Positions 1-8,193 of a DNA stretch of 43,599 bases are shown in pieces (within the stretch, counting starts at the first letter, position 1; the number at the start of each line of letters is the position of its first letter). The DNA is taken from NCBI RefSeq assembly GCF_900176405.1, contig NZ_FWXJ01000018.1:1-43599 (forward strand), given 5' to 3'. The notes under the pieces are model-generated. The model was not told the DNA's origin. It saw nothing but the letters and a program-made list of their open reading frames with translations, and did not search any database. The position numbers and the translations under genes were made by a program. This DNA is from Polynucleobacter kasalickyi. GTDB taxonomy: Bacteria; Pseudomonadota; Gammaproteobacteria; Burkholderiales; Burkholderiaceae.

Positions 1-90
1 TTAAATAACCGACCAAGAAAAAGATTAGGATTTAAAACACCCAACGAAGTATTTATGCAGTCCTTAAAACGTGTTGCACTTCGTACTTGA
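1..90 (+). mobile_element. IS30-family transposase, C-terminal fragment (runs off left edge)
   Basis: The frame is open from base 1 and ends at TGA 88-90. It gives 29 residues beginning LNNRPRKRLGFKTPNEVF. This matches the conserved C-terminal signature of IS30-family transposases (NxRPRKRLGxxTPxEVF), the end of the DDE catalytic domain. The rest of the gene lies outside the window. The same 29 codons occur in opposite orientation at 43510-43599, so this is one of at least two copies. The fragment alone cannot be active. Family assignment is by recalled motif, with good confidence. Confidence 0.85.
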
Positions 91-98
91 ATCCACCA
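1..98. repeat. 98-bp terminal inverted repeat of the window (IS30 right end), left copy
   Basis: Bases 1-98 are identical to the reverse complement of 43502-43599. Identity breaks at base 99 (a here, c in the other copy), which places the insertion-sequence boundary at or next to 98. The last ~28 bases, which overlap the transposase stop codon, probably form the right terminal inverted repeat. That is usual for IS30 elements, whose gene runs almost to the end. The unique flank begins ATTGATTTAATGG. Since both copies end exactly at the window edge, a contig break inside a repeat is as likely as a real composite structure. Confidence 0.9.
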
Positions 99-153
99 AT
101 TGATTTAATGGTAATCTAATCATATAACGAAAAATTATTGGAGATAATTCACG

Positions 154-1140
154 ATGGAAAAGCCATACCTATTTTTAAAAAAAACCATATTTTGCTGTTT
201 ATGTTTTTTTAGTTTGTTGAGTTTAGCGCAAAACAGTTTTCCCAATAAACCCGTTAATCTGATTGTTCCATTCCCACCTGGAGGTGCGGCAGACCAGCCC
301 TCTCGCTTAATTTCACAAGCATTATTCAATGTTTGGCAACAACCAGCAGTGGTATTTACAAAGCCTGGAGCAGGAGGTGCGATTGGTACCGCATTTGTCG
401 CGAACTCCGCCGCCGATGGATATACGCTACTCGCAACAAATCCATCAATGATCATTGTGCCGGAGGCTGACCGTATGTTTAGTCGACCACCTACGTTTGA
501 TATGAACAATTTCGCTCCTTTAGCCCTACTAGTCGCAGATCCAATTGTATTGGTTGTAAAAGCAGATGCTCCTTGGAAAACGTATAAAGATTTTCTGGCG
601 GAAGCCAAAGCTAAACCAGGCGAAATCACTTATGGGTCTTCTGGTGCTTATAGTGCTTCACACATCCCGATTGAAATGTTGGCCAATGCAGCCAATGTCA
701 AGTTACGACATATTCCATTTGCTGGCGGCGGTCCTGCGATTCTTGCTGTATTAGGTGGTCATATTTCAACGACAGCTAGCTCACCGGCAGCGGTTGTTAA
801 TCAAATTAAATCTGGCGCTCTAAGGGCACTAGTAGTTACTGGCAACAAAAGACTAGCCGCGCTTCCTGACGTCCCTACTGCGATTGAACTAGGCTTTAAA
901 GATGCTGAATTTTATTTATGGATTGGTCTTTTTGCTCCCATCAAAACACCTCCCGAGATTGTACAAACCATCCGTAATGATTTGAATAAAGCAGTGACGC
1001 AAGATAATGGCTTTATTCAAAACATGCAAAAACTCGGTGCGACTACCGACTATCGTGACGCACCAGCTTTTGCTGAGTTTTTATCGAAAGATGCGGAACG
1101 AATCAAATCTACGATGCTAAAAATTGGTAAGGTAGATTAG
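154..1140 (+). CDS. Bug/TctC-family periplasmic solute-binding protein
   Basis: This 328-residue exported receptor is of the tripartite tricarboxylate (TctC, Bug) family. These bind small carboxylates or related ligands in the periplasm and hand them to TctAB permeases, or act as sensors. A signal peptide (about residues 1-25, ending LSLAQ) precedes the family start NSFPNKPVNLIVPFPPGG. Typical later motifs are PGAGGAIGT, GSSGAYSASHIPIEM and PEIVQTIRNDLNKA. GGAG at 140-143 supports the ATG at 154. No TctA or TctB gene is nearby, so it is an orphan receptor. It is the first intact gene inside the left IS30 end and reads in the same direction. The ligand is unknown; a lactate-type hydroxyacid is conceivable from the convergent flavoenzyme next door. 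Confidence 0.9.
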   Translation: MEKPYLFLKKTIFCCLCFFSLLSLAQNSFPNKPVNLIVPFPPGGAADQPSRLISQALFNVWQQPAVVFTKPGAGGAIGTAFVANSAADGYTLLATNPSMIIVPEADRMFSRPPTFDMNNFAPLALLVADPIVLVVKADAPWKTYKDFLAEAKAKPGEITYGSSGAYSASHIPIEMLANAANVKLRHIPFAGGGPAILAVLGGHISTTASSPAAVVNQIKSGALRALVVTGNKRLAALPDVPTAIELGFKDAEFYLWIGLFAPIKTPPEIVQTIRNDLNKAVTQDNGFIQNMQKLGATTDYRDAPAFAEFLSKDAERIKSTMLKIGKVD

Positions 1141-1166
1141 GCTGCGTTTTCAGGCGCAGTCTAATC
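1135..1166. terminator. Hairpin between convergent genes
   Basis: GATTAGGCTGCG (1135-1146) pairs with CGCAGTCTAATC (1155-1166) around an 8-base loop, a 12-bp stem with one G-U pair. It covers the Bug stop codon and ends 4 bp before the stop of the convergent flavoenzyme gene. No strong T-run follows on either strand, so it may act as a weak bidirectional terminator or an mRNA 3'-end stabiliser. Confidence 0.55.
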
Positions 1167-1170
1167 TTGA

Positions 1171-2442
1171 TCAAGATTCCTTGATGACCATGGATGGGTG
1201 AATATCAGCAATGCTTGGGGCGCCCATTTGTTGCATCACCCCACGTAATTCTGTTTGTAAAATATCCATCACTTTTTCTACGCCAGGTTGACCAAAGGCG
1301 CCTAAGCCCCACAAATAGGGTCGTCCAACACAAACGGCCGTAGCCCCTAATGCCAGTGCTTTAAAAACATCCGAACCCCGTCTTACACCACTATCAAACA
1401 AGATCGGCACTTTGCCTCGAGCGACTTTAGCAACCTCTGGTAAACACTCGATAGAACCACGACCACCATCTTCACTGCGACCGCCATGATTCGATACATG
1501 GATACCATCGACGCCATACTTCAAGCATAATGCGGCATCCTCTTCCGTCACAATACCTTTTAAAATGATTTTCATTTTCGTCGTGTCACGAACCTGTTTG
1601 ATAAAGTCCCAAGTCATATTGGAAGATTGCATGCTTTTAACTTTTGACATATCGATACCATCGTAATTGGGGCGCTCTTGAGGACTACCAATCCCGTGAA
1701 CGTGACAACCGGCACAATTTCTTGGATCTAATTTTTTGAGTCTAAAAAATGTTTCTTGATTTCTACCACCATTGCGGTCCACTGTAATTTCCAACACAGG
1801 AGCGCCTGCTCGCTCTACTCGACGAATCACTTGTTTCGCCACCTCAACACTTGAAGTTGCATAGAGCTGAAACCAAACCTCTCCTTGTCTAGCGGCGATC
1901 ACATCTTCAATCGTAGATGCCCCAGCATTAGAGAGTACATTTAAAAAGCCTCCAGCACGAGCTGCACGGGCAACAGCAATTTCACCCTCTGGATCATAGG
2001 CTTTATTACCACCTGTTGGAGCAATAATGATCGGAGTTTTCCATTTCGTACCAAACAAATTAACCGACATATCTATTTGACTTACATCACGCATGCGACG
2101 TGGTCGCAATTGGTACTTTAGAAAAGCGCTTCTATTTGCTCTTAATGTGATTTCATCATCAATGCCTGCAGCCATGTAACCAAAATGGGCTGGGGGTACT
2201 TTAGTAAATGCGACTGCTTCAAAATCAAAAACATTAATCGCATCTTTAGGACTTGCAATTAAATCTAGAGGGGTTGTTGGTGTCCAAATCATGGGGTCTG
2301 GTCGCTTCGTAAAGTTTCTTACTAGCTCCTTAGTTTCTTGAGCAGTAACATCCTGGCCAAGACCTAGCGCAAATAAGGGACTTGCAGCAAGCCAATTAAG
2401 GAATTGACGGCGTTGATCATTTAAATTATCTTGATGACTCAT
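1171..2442 (-). CDS. Exported FMN-dependent alpha-hydroxy-acid dehydrogenase with CxxCH motif
   Basis: This 423-residue protein belongs to the FMN-dependent 2-hydroxyacid oxidase/dehydrogenase family (lactate, glycolate and mandelate enzymes). It oxidises a 2-hydroxyacid to the 2-oxoacid. Visible features are a twin-arginine-type leader (QRRQFLNWLAAS, residues 10-21), the FMN-barrel motif APTGGNKAYD (141-150), FMN-contact Lys295 (ILKGIV), the catalytic region SNHGGR (His319, Arg322) and the phosphate site GRPYLWG. Residues 243-247 are C-A-G-C-H (bases 1702-1716), a c-type haem attachment motif, inside the variable loop-4 region. The Tat leader places it in the periplasm, where haem c is attached. 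AAGGAG lies just upstream of the ATG. It converges on the Bug gene and diverges from the hydrolase at 2608. The exact substrate is not visible. Confidence 0.85.
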   Translation of the reverse strand: MSHQDNLNDQRRQFLNWLAASPLFALGLGQDVTAQETKELVRNFTKRPDPMIWTPTTPLDLIASPKDAINVFDFEAVAFTKVPPAHFGYMAAGIDDEITLRANRSAFLKYQLRPRRMRDVSQIDMSVNLFGTKWKTPIIIAPTGGNKAYDPEGEIAVARAARAGGFLNVLSNAGASTIEDVIAARQGEVWFQLYATSSVEVAKQVIRRVERAGAPVLEITVDRNGGRNQETFFRLKKLDPRNCAGCHVHGIGSPQERPNYDGIDMSKVKSMQSSNMTWDFIKQVRDTTKMKIILKGIVTEEDAALCLKYGVDGIHVSNHGGRSEDGGRGSIECLPEVAKVARGKVPILFDSGVRRGSDVFKALALGATAVCVGRPYLWGLGAFGQPGVEKVMDILQTELRGVMQQMGAPSIADIHPSMVIKES

Positions 2443-2607
2443 ATATCTCCTTTTTAATTATTTTGTTAATTTCGAATAGTATTGCATTTACTTTGTGCAG
2501 TTCATATCAGTATTAACCTTTAACTGTTCTACAATCAACCAAATATATAGCTCAAAAGTTTCAGTGAACTAATAGTAGCGCTCGCTTTACATCATAGAGA
2601 GGATGGC

Positions 2608-3573
2608 ATGAATTCAAAACGTAAACTGCTTTTAAGCATAGGAGGAGGACTTATTTCATCCGCAATGGCACAAGAAATGACACCCAATCGACCGAAAGAA
2701 AAGGGCCCGCTGGTTTGGCTTAATATGGATCAAACTGAGTTAGATTCTGCATACGATCAAAGTGTTTATGCACCTAATATTCAACAAGTATTAAAACGTT
2801 ATGCTAGTAATAGCGAACTGACGCGGGGTCGTCTAGGTAATCCTAAAAATTATGCATACGGTCCCACCGCTATAGAAGCGCTTGATATTTATCAGAGCAA
2901 TCAGCCAAAGGCTCCTATTAATATTTTTATTCATGGTGGCGCTTGGCGATCTGGCTTAGCGAAAGACTTTGCTTACAATGCTGAGATTTTTGTAAATGCC
3001 GGTGCGCATTATGTAGTCCCTGATTTTATTAATGTGATTCAATCCGGTGGCGACTTAATGCCAATGATAGAACAAGTCAGAAGAGCGGTTGCTTGGGTTT
3101 ACAAAAATGCAGCAAGTTTTAATGGCGACCCAGATAAAATTTTTATCTCTAGCCATTCTTCTGGCGCTCATTTGGCAGGTGTGGTACTCACCACGAATTG
3201 GCAAAAAGACTATGGTTTGCCGATGAATATCATTAAAGGTGGTCTGTTATGTAGTGGCATGTATGATCTCAAACCTGTGCGTTTGTCGGCTAGAAGTTCT
3301 TACGTCAAATTCACTGACAGCGTTGAAGATGCACTCAGCGCACAACGTCATCTTGAATTTTTAAATACTCCAATTATTGTTGCCTACGGCAGTCTTGAAA
3401 CCCCTGAGTTTCAACGTCAAAGTCGTGACTTTGTTAAAGCGGTAAAAGAGCTTGGTAAAAATGTTGAATTAATTGTCGGACAAAACTATAACCATTTTGA
3501 ATTGCCGGAAACTTTAGCAAATCCTTATGGAATTTTAGGAAAATTAGTTTTAAAGCAAATGAAGTTGGCTTAA
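2608..3573 (+). CDS. Exported alpha/beta hydrolase, kynurenine-formamidase/arylesterase type
   Basis: A 321-residue alpha/beta hydrolase with an N-terminal signal peptide (residues 1-21, ending AMAQ). The oxyanion motif is HGGAW (109-113) and the nucleophile elbow SHSSGAH has Ser184. Glu264 in GSLETPEF and His296 in NYNHFE are candidates to complete the triad. HGGxW plus an SxSxGAH elbow is the pattern of the kynurenine formamidase branch. The signal peptide argues for a periplasmic esterase or amidase rather than cytosolic tryptophan breakdown. GAGAGG lies about 8 bases before the ATG. The 165-bp gap to the divergent flavoenzyme must hold both promoters. The substrate is unknown. Confidence 0.8.
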   Translation: MNSKRKLLLSIGGGLISSAMAQEMTPNRPKEKGPLVWLNMDQTELDSAYDQSVYAPNIQQVLKRYASNSELTRGRLGNPKNYAYGPTAIEALDIYQSNQPKAPINIFIHGGAWRSGLAKDFAYNAEIFVNAGAHYVVPDFINVIQSGGDLMPMIEQVRRAVAWVYKNAASFNGDPDKIFISSHSSGAHLAGVVLTTNWQKDYGLPMNIIKGGLLCSGMYDLKPVRLSARSSYVKFTDSVEDALSAQRHLEFLNTPIIVAYGSLETPEFQRQSRDFVKAVKELGKNVELIVGQNYNHFELPETLANPYGILGKLVLKQMKLA

Positions 3574-3597
3574 CTCATTCAACAACTAACGCCGATT

Positions 3598-3617
3598 TGG
3601 TAGCTGTTTTGCTACCA
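3598..3617. terminator. Hairpin between convergent genes
   Basis: TGGTAGC (3598-3604) and GCTACCA (3611-3617) form a perfect 7-bp stem with a 6-base loop between the 3' ends of the hydrolase (plus) and the metallophosphoesterase (minus). There is no clean T-tract. It is the only stem-loop I see in the 82-bp gap and probably serves both genes. Confidence 0.5.
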
Positions 3618-3655
3618 TCTTGGATTGGTTTAACTGTGTAAATGTTATAAAAATT

Positions 3656-4771
3656 TTAGTTAGTTACAGTCCAAGATTCAATCAATTGGGTCTTCTTCCA
3701 CTGGTCATCAAAACCAAAAATCTTAATTTCAGTTTTACCATTGCTCTTCACCTTGACATCCGCCCATGAGTACATTCGGTCACTTGGCTTATCCATCATC
3801 TCTTTTGAAATAGCATAATTAGATCCACCACTTCCGACAATAACTTGCCATGCGTGACCACCTTCTGCTTTTCTAGGTTGGCTTGCATGATAAGTATGCT
3901 GATGCCCAGTAAATGATATTGCTTGATATTTTTCGATAATATCCCAAAAGGTATCTCTCACCTCTTTCCGGATATCAAAACCACCCGCTTTTATCTTATT
4001 CAAAGATTTCTGTTTTTCTGTATTGTAGGTAAATGCCATTTTGTGGGAGAACACAAAGAAGTTTTTTGCACCTCGACTTTTCGCTCGCGCAAAATCTTCG
4101 GCCAACCAATTTACTGGTGCAGAATCATCGAAGCCTGTTGGATCCGTATTAATAATTGCAAAGTGGGATTGATCAACATCAAAAGAATAGCTGAGTTGAG
4201 ATTGGTCCGTAGTAATTCCATCCGAACCAATTGCAGGAGTGTTTTTGATATCCCATGCTGAAATTTTAGTTTTAGTGATTTCCTCCCAGCGAACAGGATT
4301 AACAATTAAATCTCCCATATTTTCTCGCCAAAGAATCTCACTTTCGACAACGGCCTTTTTAATTGGTTTGCCATTATCATCTTTTGCTTTAATTTGTACT
4401 TCATGGTTACCTGGCACTGGCACAATATAAGTGCCAGTTTCCATCAGGTGTGAGGTTGCGCCTCGCCAATAAGCGTATTGTGTATTCATAATTTTGGGAT
4501 CAGTTGAGTACCCATAAATCATGTCGCCATTAAAAAATAAGGCTTGTGGTTTTGCCGCTTGTATTTCTCTGACCATGCGGGTCAAGACTTTCGTGTTTTG
4601 GATCCATAACTGCTCTTGGGCAGATAGTTTTACCAATGCGGGTTCTTCTCTACTATCGCCAACCGTTACAAAGTGGAATAAAGTTTTTACTTTTGCATGT
4701 TTCGTTTCTGTCTGAGCCAAGCTTGTTTGTGAAATGATAATGCCAAGTAAAACAACTAGAAGTTTCCTCAT
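3656..4771 (-). CDS. Secreted calcineurin-like metallophosphoesterase
   Basis: A 371-residue protein of the calcineurin-like metallophosphoesterase superfamily, which hydrolyses phosphate mono- or diesters with two metal ions. A signal peptide (residues 1-20, ending SLAQ) sends it to the periplasm. Metal-site motifs appear in the expected order: VTVGDSR (Asp39), FNGD (Asp83), PGNHE (Asn122, His123), FSHKMAF and TGHQHTYH. Histidine stands where metal site I usually begins D-x-H/D-S/T-D, so the first motif is a variant. Its start is about 220 bp from the arsenic operon, from which it is separated by a strong terminator. A role in scavenging organic phosphate is plausible but not shown. Confidence 0.85.
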   Translation of the reverse strand: MRKLLVVLLGIIISQTSLAQTETKHAKVKTLFHFVTVGDSREEPALVKLSAQEQLWIQNTKVLTRMVREIQAAKPQALFFNGDMIYGYSTDPKIMNTQYAYWRGATSHLMETGTYIVPVPGNHEVQIKAKDDNGKPIKKAVVESEILWRENMGDLIVNPVRWEEITKTKISAWDIKNTPAIGSDGITTDQSQLSYSFDVDQSHFAIINTDPTGFDDSAPVNWLAEDFARAKSRGAKNFFVFSHKMAFTYNTEKQKSLNKIKAGGFDIRKEVRDTFWDIIEKYQAISFTGHQHTYHASQPRKAEGGHAWQVIVGSGGSNYAISKEMMDKPSDRMYSWADVKVKSNGKTEIKIFGFDDQWKKTQLIESWTVTN

Positions 4772-4932
4772 TTTTTTAATACGCCTTTAAATATACGTTC
4801 GTTTTGTTAAACCTACTTCGTTTTAGTTTTGTTAACAAAATTTCCGTTATACACAATCTGTTGGAAGTTAAAATCCTAGCATCTGAACATGATGTTTTTG
4901 TTAAGATGTGATGACTGTTGAATAGAAACGTC

Positions 4933-4975
4933 AAAGGTACTGAGATTATTTAGGAAAACATCTCAGTACCTTTTT
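4933..4975. terminator. Rho-independent terminator of the arsenic operon
   Basis: A perfect 14-bp stem, AAAGGTACTGAGAT (4933-4946) with ATCTCAGTACCTTT (4960-4973), and a 13-base loop. It is followed by T's on the plus strand and preceded by A's, so it can work both ways. It lies 17 bp past the MIP channel stop codon and closes the minus-strand ars transcript. Confidence 0.8.
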
Positions 4976-4991
4976 GAATTGATGAGAGCAA

Positions 4992-5630
4992 TTATTTCTG
5001 GCGACAAAAGACCATCACCATCATGATGGTCGCAAACAGCTCTGCCAGTAAAAAGCCTAGTACATCCTGTGGCGCAATTCCGACAAAAGTATTTGTAAAA
5101 CTTCTAGCCACTGTTACTGCAGGATTACTAAAGAAGGTAGACGATGTAAACCAATATCCTGCTGTAACAGTCAGTGCCACCAACATTGGCACCCGATCTT
5201 TAGCCCCCTTAACGCCAATCCGAATGACTGAGAGTAAAACGAGGGTCGACACAATTTCACTCACCCAAATACCCAGACCAGTTCTGACCTTTGTCGACTC
5301 TTGTAAAAGTGGCAAGTTAAACATGACATGGGTCAACAAGATACCAGTAATTGCTCCGCTAAATTGACAAATCAAATAGCCGACTAATTGCTTTAAATTC
5401 AGGTCCCCTAATTTATAAAACATCAAACTGACTACTGGATTAAAGTGCGCTCCTGAGATAGGCCCTAACAGGGTAATCAAGACATATAAACCGGCACCTG
5501 TTGCAATACTGTTGCCAAGTAAAGCGACTGCCGCATTACCGACACCTAAGGTATCGCCCATAATGCCTGAACCGGCAACAATTGCAAGTAGAAGAGCCGT
5601 TCCTATAAACTCAGCGATGTAAGACCTCAT
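4992..5630 (-). CDS. aqpS: MIP-family channel of the arsenic operon (AqpS-like)
   Basis: A 212-residue major intrinsic protein with about six membrane segments and two pore loops, NPV (residues 64-66, in SGAHFNPVVS) and NPA (169-171). In water-selective aquaporins an Arg follows the second NPA directly. Here that place is Val172, which should widen the pore for uncharged solutes such as As(OH)3. The start codon overlaps the arsC stop (ATGA), so the two are translationally coupled. In Sinorhizobium meliloti an aquaglyceroporin, AqpS, replaces an ArsB pump and lets arsenite out after ArsC reduces arsenate. This arrangement matches that. No ArsB, Acr3 or ArsA is in the window. The symbol is by analogy. 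Confidence 0.8.
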   Translation of the reverse strand: MRSYIAEFIGTALLLAIVAGSGIMGDTLGVGNAAVALLGNSIATGAGLYVLITLLGPISGAHFNPVVSLMFYKLGDLNLKQLVGYLICQFSGAITGILLTHVMFNLPLLQESTKVRTGLGIWVSEIVSTLVLLSVIRIGVKGAKDRVPMLVALTVTAGYWFTSSTFFSNPAVTVARSFTNTFVGIAPQDVLGFLLAELFATIMMVMVFCRQK

Positions 5631-6106
5631 AACGTTTTATGTATTTCTTTAAGGCTGACTGAGTCCAAGGAATCTAATGGCAACTCGGCCAAAAGATCAA
5701 TCCTTTTCTTTAAGCCAATCATCACGTCTCTAAAAGCACGTCTTTTCACTTCATCTGACCCTTGTACTTGAGATGGGTCAGGAAACCCCCAGTGTGCAGT
5801 AGCTGGTTTACCCGGCCAGTAAGGACAGACCTCACCAGCGGCATTATCACAAACCGTGATAATGAAATCCATCTTCGGAGCATCATGTAATGCGTACTCA
5901 TCCCAACTTTTGCTCCGAAGCTTGTTCTGATCGTACCCCATTTCTAGGGTTAATTCAGTTGCGAAAGGATTCACTGAAGTTCCAGGAGTTGAACCTGCTG
6001 AAAAGCCAATAAATTTACCACTTTGATGGGTAGAAGCTAGTGCCTCGCCTAAAACTGAACGAGCTGAGTTGTGCGTACATAAAAAAAGAACGTTATATTG
6101 TTTCAT
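5627..6106 (-). CDS. arsC: Arsenate reductase, low-molecular-weight phosphatase fold
   Basis: A 159-residue cytoplasmic arsenate reductase of the thioredoxin-coupled, LMW-phosphatase type. It converts As(V) to As(III). The P-loop is CTHNSARS (Cys10, Arg16). The relay cysteines are Cys86 and Cys94 in VCDNAAGEVCP, and the general-acid Asp is in WGFPDP. Together these let a disulfide cascade reach thioredoxin. It overlaps arsR upstream and the channel downstream by 4 bp each (ATGA), a tightly coupled operon. A short C-terminal tail past residue ~145 is not conserved. Confidence 0.93.
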   Translation of the reverse strand: MKQYNVLFLCTHNSARSVLGEALASTHQSGKFIGFSAGSTPGTSVNPFATELTLEMGYDQNKLRSKSWDEYALHDAPKMDFIITVCDNAAGEVCPYWPGKPATAHWGFPDPSQVQGSDEVKRRAFRDVMIGLKKRIDLLAELPLDSLDSVSLKEIHKTL

Positions 6107-6432
6107 GTTGAAATGGCTTTCATCAGCGTTTGATTAGGACTACAAGGCTTGCCATTACAGCAGTTATCTAACAAAAATTCGGTCAGATTTTCCACTAGTG
6201 CGGCATTGGGACGATAAATAAGATGGCGACTTTGACGTTCCACCACCAAAAGATTGGCTGTGACTAATTCTTTTAATTGATAGCTCAGTGTAGCGTTTGG
6301 AATACCCAGTTTTTCAATCAGTTCGCTTGGGGTGATTCCTACGTCTCCACGTTGAACAATCAGGCGAAATACATTCAGGCGGGATTCATTACCCAAGGCA
6401 AGGAAAGCAGCAATAGCATCTTTATTGTTCAT
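6103..6432 (-). CDS. arsR: ArsR-family arsenite-responsive repressor
   Basis: A 109-residue winged-helix repressor, first gene of the ars operon. I choose the ATG at 6432 ([10 protein letters not shown]). A longer frame reaching 6594 would run through the operator and into arsH and is unlikely. The recognition helix lies around residues 34-58 ([20 protein letters not shown]). The metal sensor is not the classical ELCVCD helix. Instead a C-terminal triplet, Cys91, Cys92 and Cys97 (DNCCNGKPC), resembles the As(III) site of Acidithiobacillus ferrooxidans ArsR. Arsenite binding should release the repressor. There is no clear Shine-Dalgarno, and the palindrome at 6430-6455 covers the start codon. 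Confidence 0.9.
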   Translation of the reverse strand: MNNKDAIAAFLALGNESRLNVFRLIVQRGDVGITPSELIEKLGIPNATLSYQLKELVTANLLVVERQSRHLIYRPNAALVENLTEFLLDNCCNGKPCSPNQTLMKAIST

Positions 6433-6455
6433 ATTTCCAATTATATGGAAATATG
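6430..6455. promoter_or_regulatory. Putative ArsR operator palindrome
   Basis: CATATTTCCA (6430-6439) and TGGAAATATG (6446-6455) form a perfect 10-bp inverted repeat with a 6-bp spacer. It covers the arsR start codon and lies 72 bp before arsH. It is the only long palindrome in the arsR-arsH gap, fits dimeric ArsR binding, and could repress both divergent genes. Confidence 0.7.
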
Positions 6456-6526
6456 TTACAAATTCATTAAATTTGGTTTCTAATGGTGTTATCCCTTTCA
6501 TTTCAACCATATTTTTAAACGTAACC

Positions 6527-7228
6527 ATGGCAGACTTACCCAATATTGACTTTTCAATTTTTAAAAAACCTTCAACGGCTGATCTACAAACCATTACTTT
6601 GTTGAATCATCCGCCAAGGATATTGCTTTTATATGGGTCGCTGAGAGAGCGTTCCTTCAGCCGATTGCTGGCTGAGGAGGCGCAGCGATTATTAATTGCC
6701 ATGGGTTGTGAAACACGATTTTTTAATCCCGCGGGACTACCTCAAGTAGATGAAGTCCCAGAAACACATCCCAAAGTCGTTGAATTACGAGAACTCGTGC
6801 AGTGGGCTGAGGGAATGGTGTGGAGTAGCCCAGAACGTCACGGTGCCATGACTGGACTAATGAAGTCGCAAATCGATTGGATTCCATTAAGTGTTGGCGC
6901 CGTAAGACCTACTCAAGGAAAAACCTTAGCTCTTTTACAAGTAAGTGGTGGTTCCCAATCTTTTAATGCGGTAAATCAAATGAGAATCTTAGGTCGATGG
7001 ATGAGAATGATTACGATCCCGAATCAATCCTCTGTACCAAAGGCATTTTTAGAGTTTGATGAGCATAATCGGATGAAACCTTCTGCTAACTATGATCGGG
7101 TGGTTGATGTCATGGAGGAGTTGGTGAAATTCACTGTATTAACCCGCTCAGTTTCTCATCATTTAACTGATCGTTATAGTGAGCGCAAAGAAAGTGCTGA
7201 AGAACTATCGAAAAGAGTGAATCAATAA
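6527..7228 (+). CDS. arsH: ArsH, NADPH-dependent FMN protein
   Basis: A 233-residue flavodoxin-like NADPH:FMN oxidoreductase. ArsH proteins oxidise trivalent organoarsenicals and reduce quinones. The FMN phosphate loop is [10 protein letters not shown] and the flavin contact region [18 protein letters not shown] is canonical. I start at the ATG at 6527 (MADLPNIDF), which gives the usual length. A frame back to 6425 would cross the arsR operator. No obvious Shine-Dalgarno precedes it. It is divergent from arsR-arsC-channel and probably shares the operator. Its presence suggests exposure to methylated arsenic as well as arsenate. Confidence 0.92.
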   Translation: MADLPNIDFSIFKKPSTADLQTITLLNHPPRILLLYGSLRERSFSRLLAEEAQRLLIAMGCETRFFNPAGLPQVDEVPETHPKVVELRELVQWAEGMVWSSPERHGAMTGLMKSQIDWIPLSVGAVRPTQGKTLALLQVSGGSQSFNAVNQMRILGRWMRMITIPNQSSVPKAFLEFDEHNRMKPSANYDRVVDVMEELVKFTVLTRSVSHHLTDRYSERKESAEELSKRVNQ

Positions 7229-7348
7229 TAATTATTTTGATGAATATCAATTGAAATGTTTTTAACTAAGGGTAATCTGACCATGAAGTCTTACCCATGA
7301 TCGTACGATTTTGATTCAGCTAGATGGTTTTCTTTTACTTAAGTATTT

Positions 7349-7368
7349 TATGTTCGCTCGCGTACATA
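7349..7368. promoter_or_regulatory. Candidate operator of the Crp/Fnr-type regulator
   Basis: TATGTTCGCTCGCGTACATA is a 20-bp imperfect palindrome, 8 of 10 half-site positions matching, 61 bp before the regulator start. Its size and symmetry suit a Crp/Fnr dimer, suggesting autoregulation. Assignment is inference; I do not see a second copy before the small membrane protein or katG. Confidence 0.5.
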
Positions 7369-7429
7369 CTTTGATGATTGCTTAGGTTATATTGAACTCT
7401 CAACTGGCTGTATAAAACTGGAGCATCAA

Positions 7430-8149
7430 ATGTTAAAAACGCCATTAAAAGATCAGAATCATTTGTTTCACTCAATTCCCACTTCAGAGTGGGAAAGACT
7501 CCTACCCCATATCGAAGCTGTTGAAATGCCTCTCGGTATGGTTATGTCGGAACCCGGCATGAAATTAAGCCACGCTTATTTTCCCTCTACCGCAATCGTT
7601 TCCGTACTTCATGCCTTAGAAAATGGCACCTCTGCCGAAGTTGCCGCGATTGGTAACGAAGGGCTCATTGGCATATCAATTTTTATGGGTGGCGGAACAA
7701 GTAGTAGCTCATGCATTGTCAAAAGTGCAGGTCTAGGATATCGAATCAAGTCACATATCTTATTGGAGGAATTTAATTACTCTACACCTCTCATGCATTT
7801 GTTTTTACGTTTTACGCAAGCTTTAATTACACAAATCACTCAGACTGCTGTTTGCAATCGTCACCACTTATTAGAACAACAACTTTGCCGGTTATTGTTA
7901 GTCAATTTAGATCGGTTACCAAGTAATCAACTGCTCATGACCCAAGAGTTAATTGCGAGATTGCTCGGCGTGCGTAGGGAAGGTGTTACTGAAGCGGCAT
8001 TAAAAATCCAAAGCGCTGGTTTTATCAAGTACGCACGCGGACAGGTCACGATTTTAGATAGGATCGGCTTAGAAAAAAGATCTTGTGAATGTTACAAGGT
8101 GGTTAAGACTGAATATCAACGGCTGCTTCCCGAGAGAATGGCCATCTAA
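7430..8149 (+). CDS. Crp/Fnr-family transcriptional regulator
   Basis: A 239-residue regulator with an N-terminal cyclic-nucleotide-like beta-roll (residues ~15-130) and a C-terminal winged helix (~150-215; LIARLLGVRREGVTEAALKI is the recognition region). The roll lacks the cAMP-contact motif RGE and the Fnr N-terminal cysteine cluster. It belongs to the large group of Crp-like regulators with unknown effectors common in stress-related loci. Three cysteines near the C-terminus (residues ~220-225, SCECY) are near each other but do not form a known site. Neighbours are a small membrane protein and katG, so a stress role is likely. Confidence 0.85.
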   Translation: MLKTPLKDQNHLFHSIPTSEWERLLPHIEAVEMPLGMVMSEPGMKLSHAYFPSTAIVSVLHALENGTSAEVAAIGNEGLIGISIFMGGGTSSSSCIVKSAGLGYRIKSHILLEEFNYSTPLMHLFLRFTQALITQITQTAVCNRHHLLEQQLCRLLLVNLDRLPSNQLLMTQELIARLLGVRREGVTEAALKIQSAGFIKYARGQVTILDRIGLEKRSCECYKVVKTEYQRLLPERMAI

Positions 8150-8193
8150 GTAAAAGACTTGAGTACTGCTTATTAACCCAACCGGACTTCCAC

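Noticed and set aside
6433..6594. 54-residue N-terminal extension of ArsR
   Set aside because: It would read through the operator palindrome and the arsH start; ArsR proteins start near MNNKDAI.
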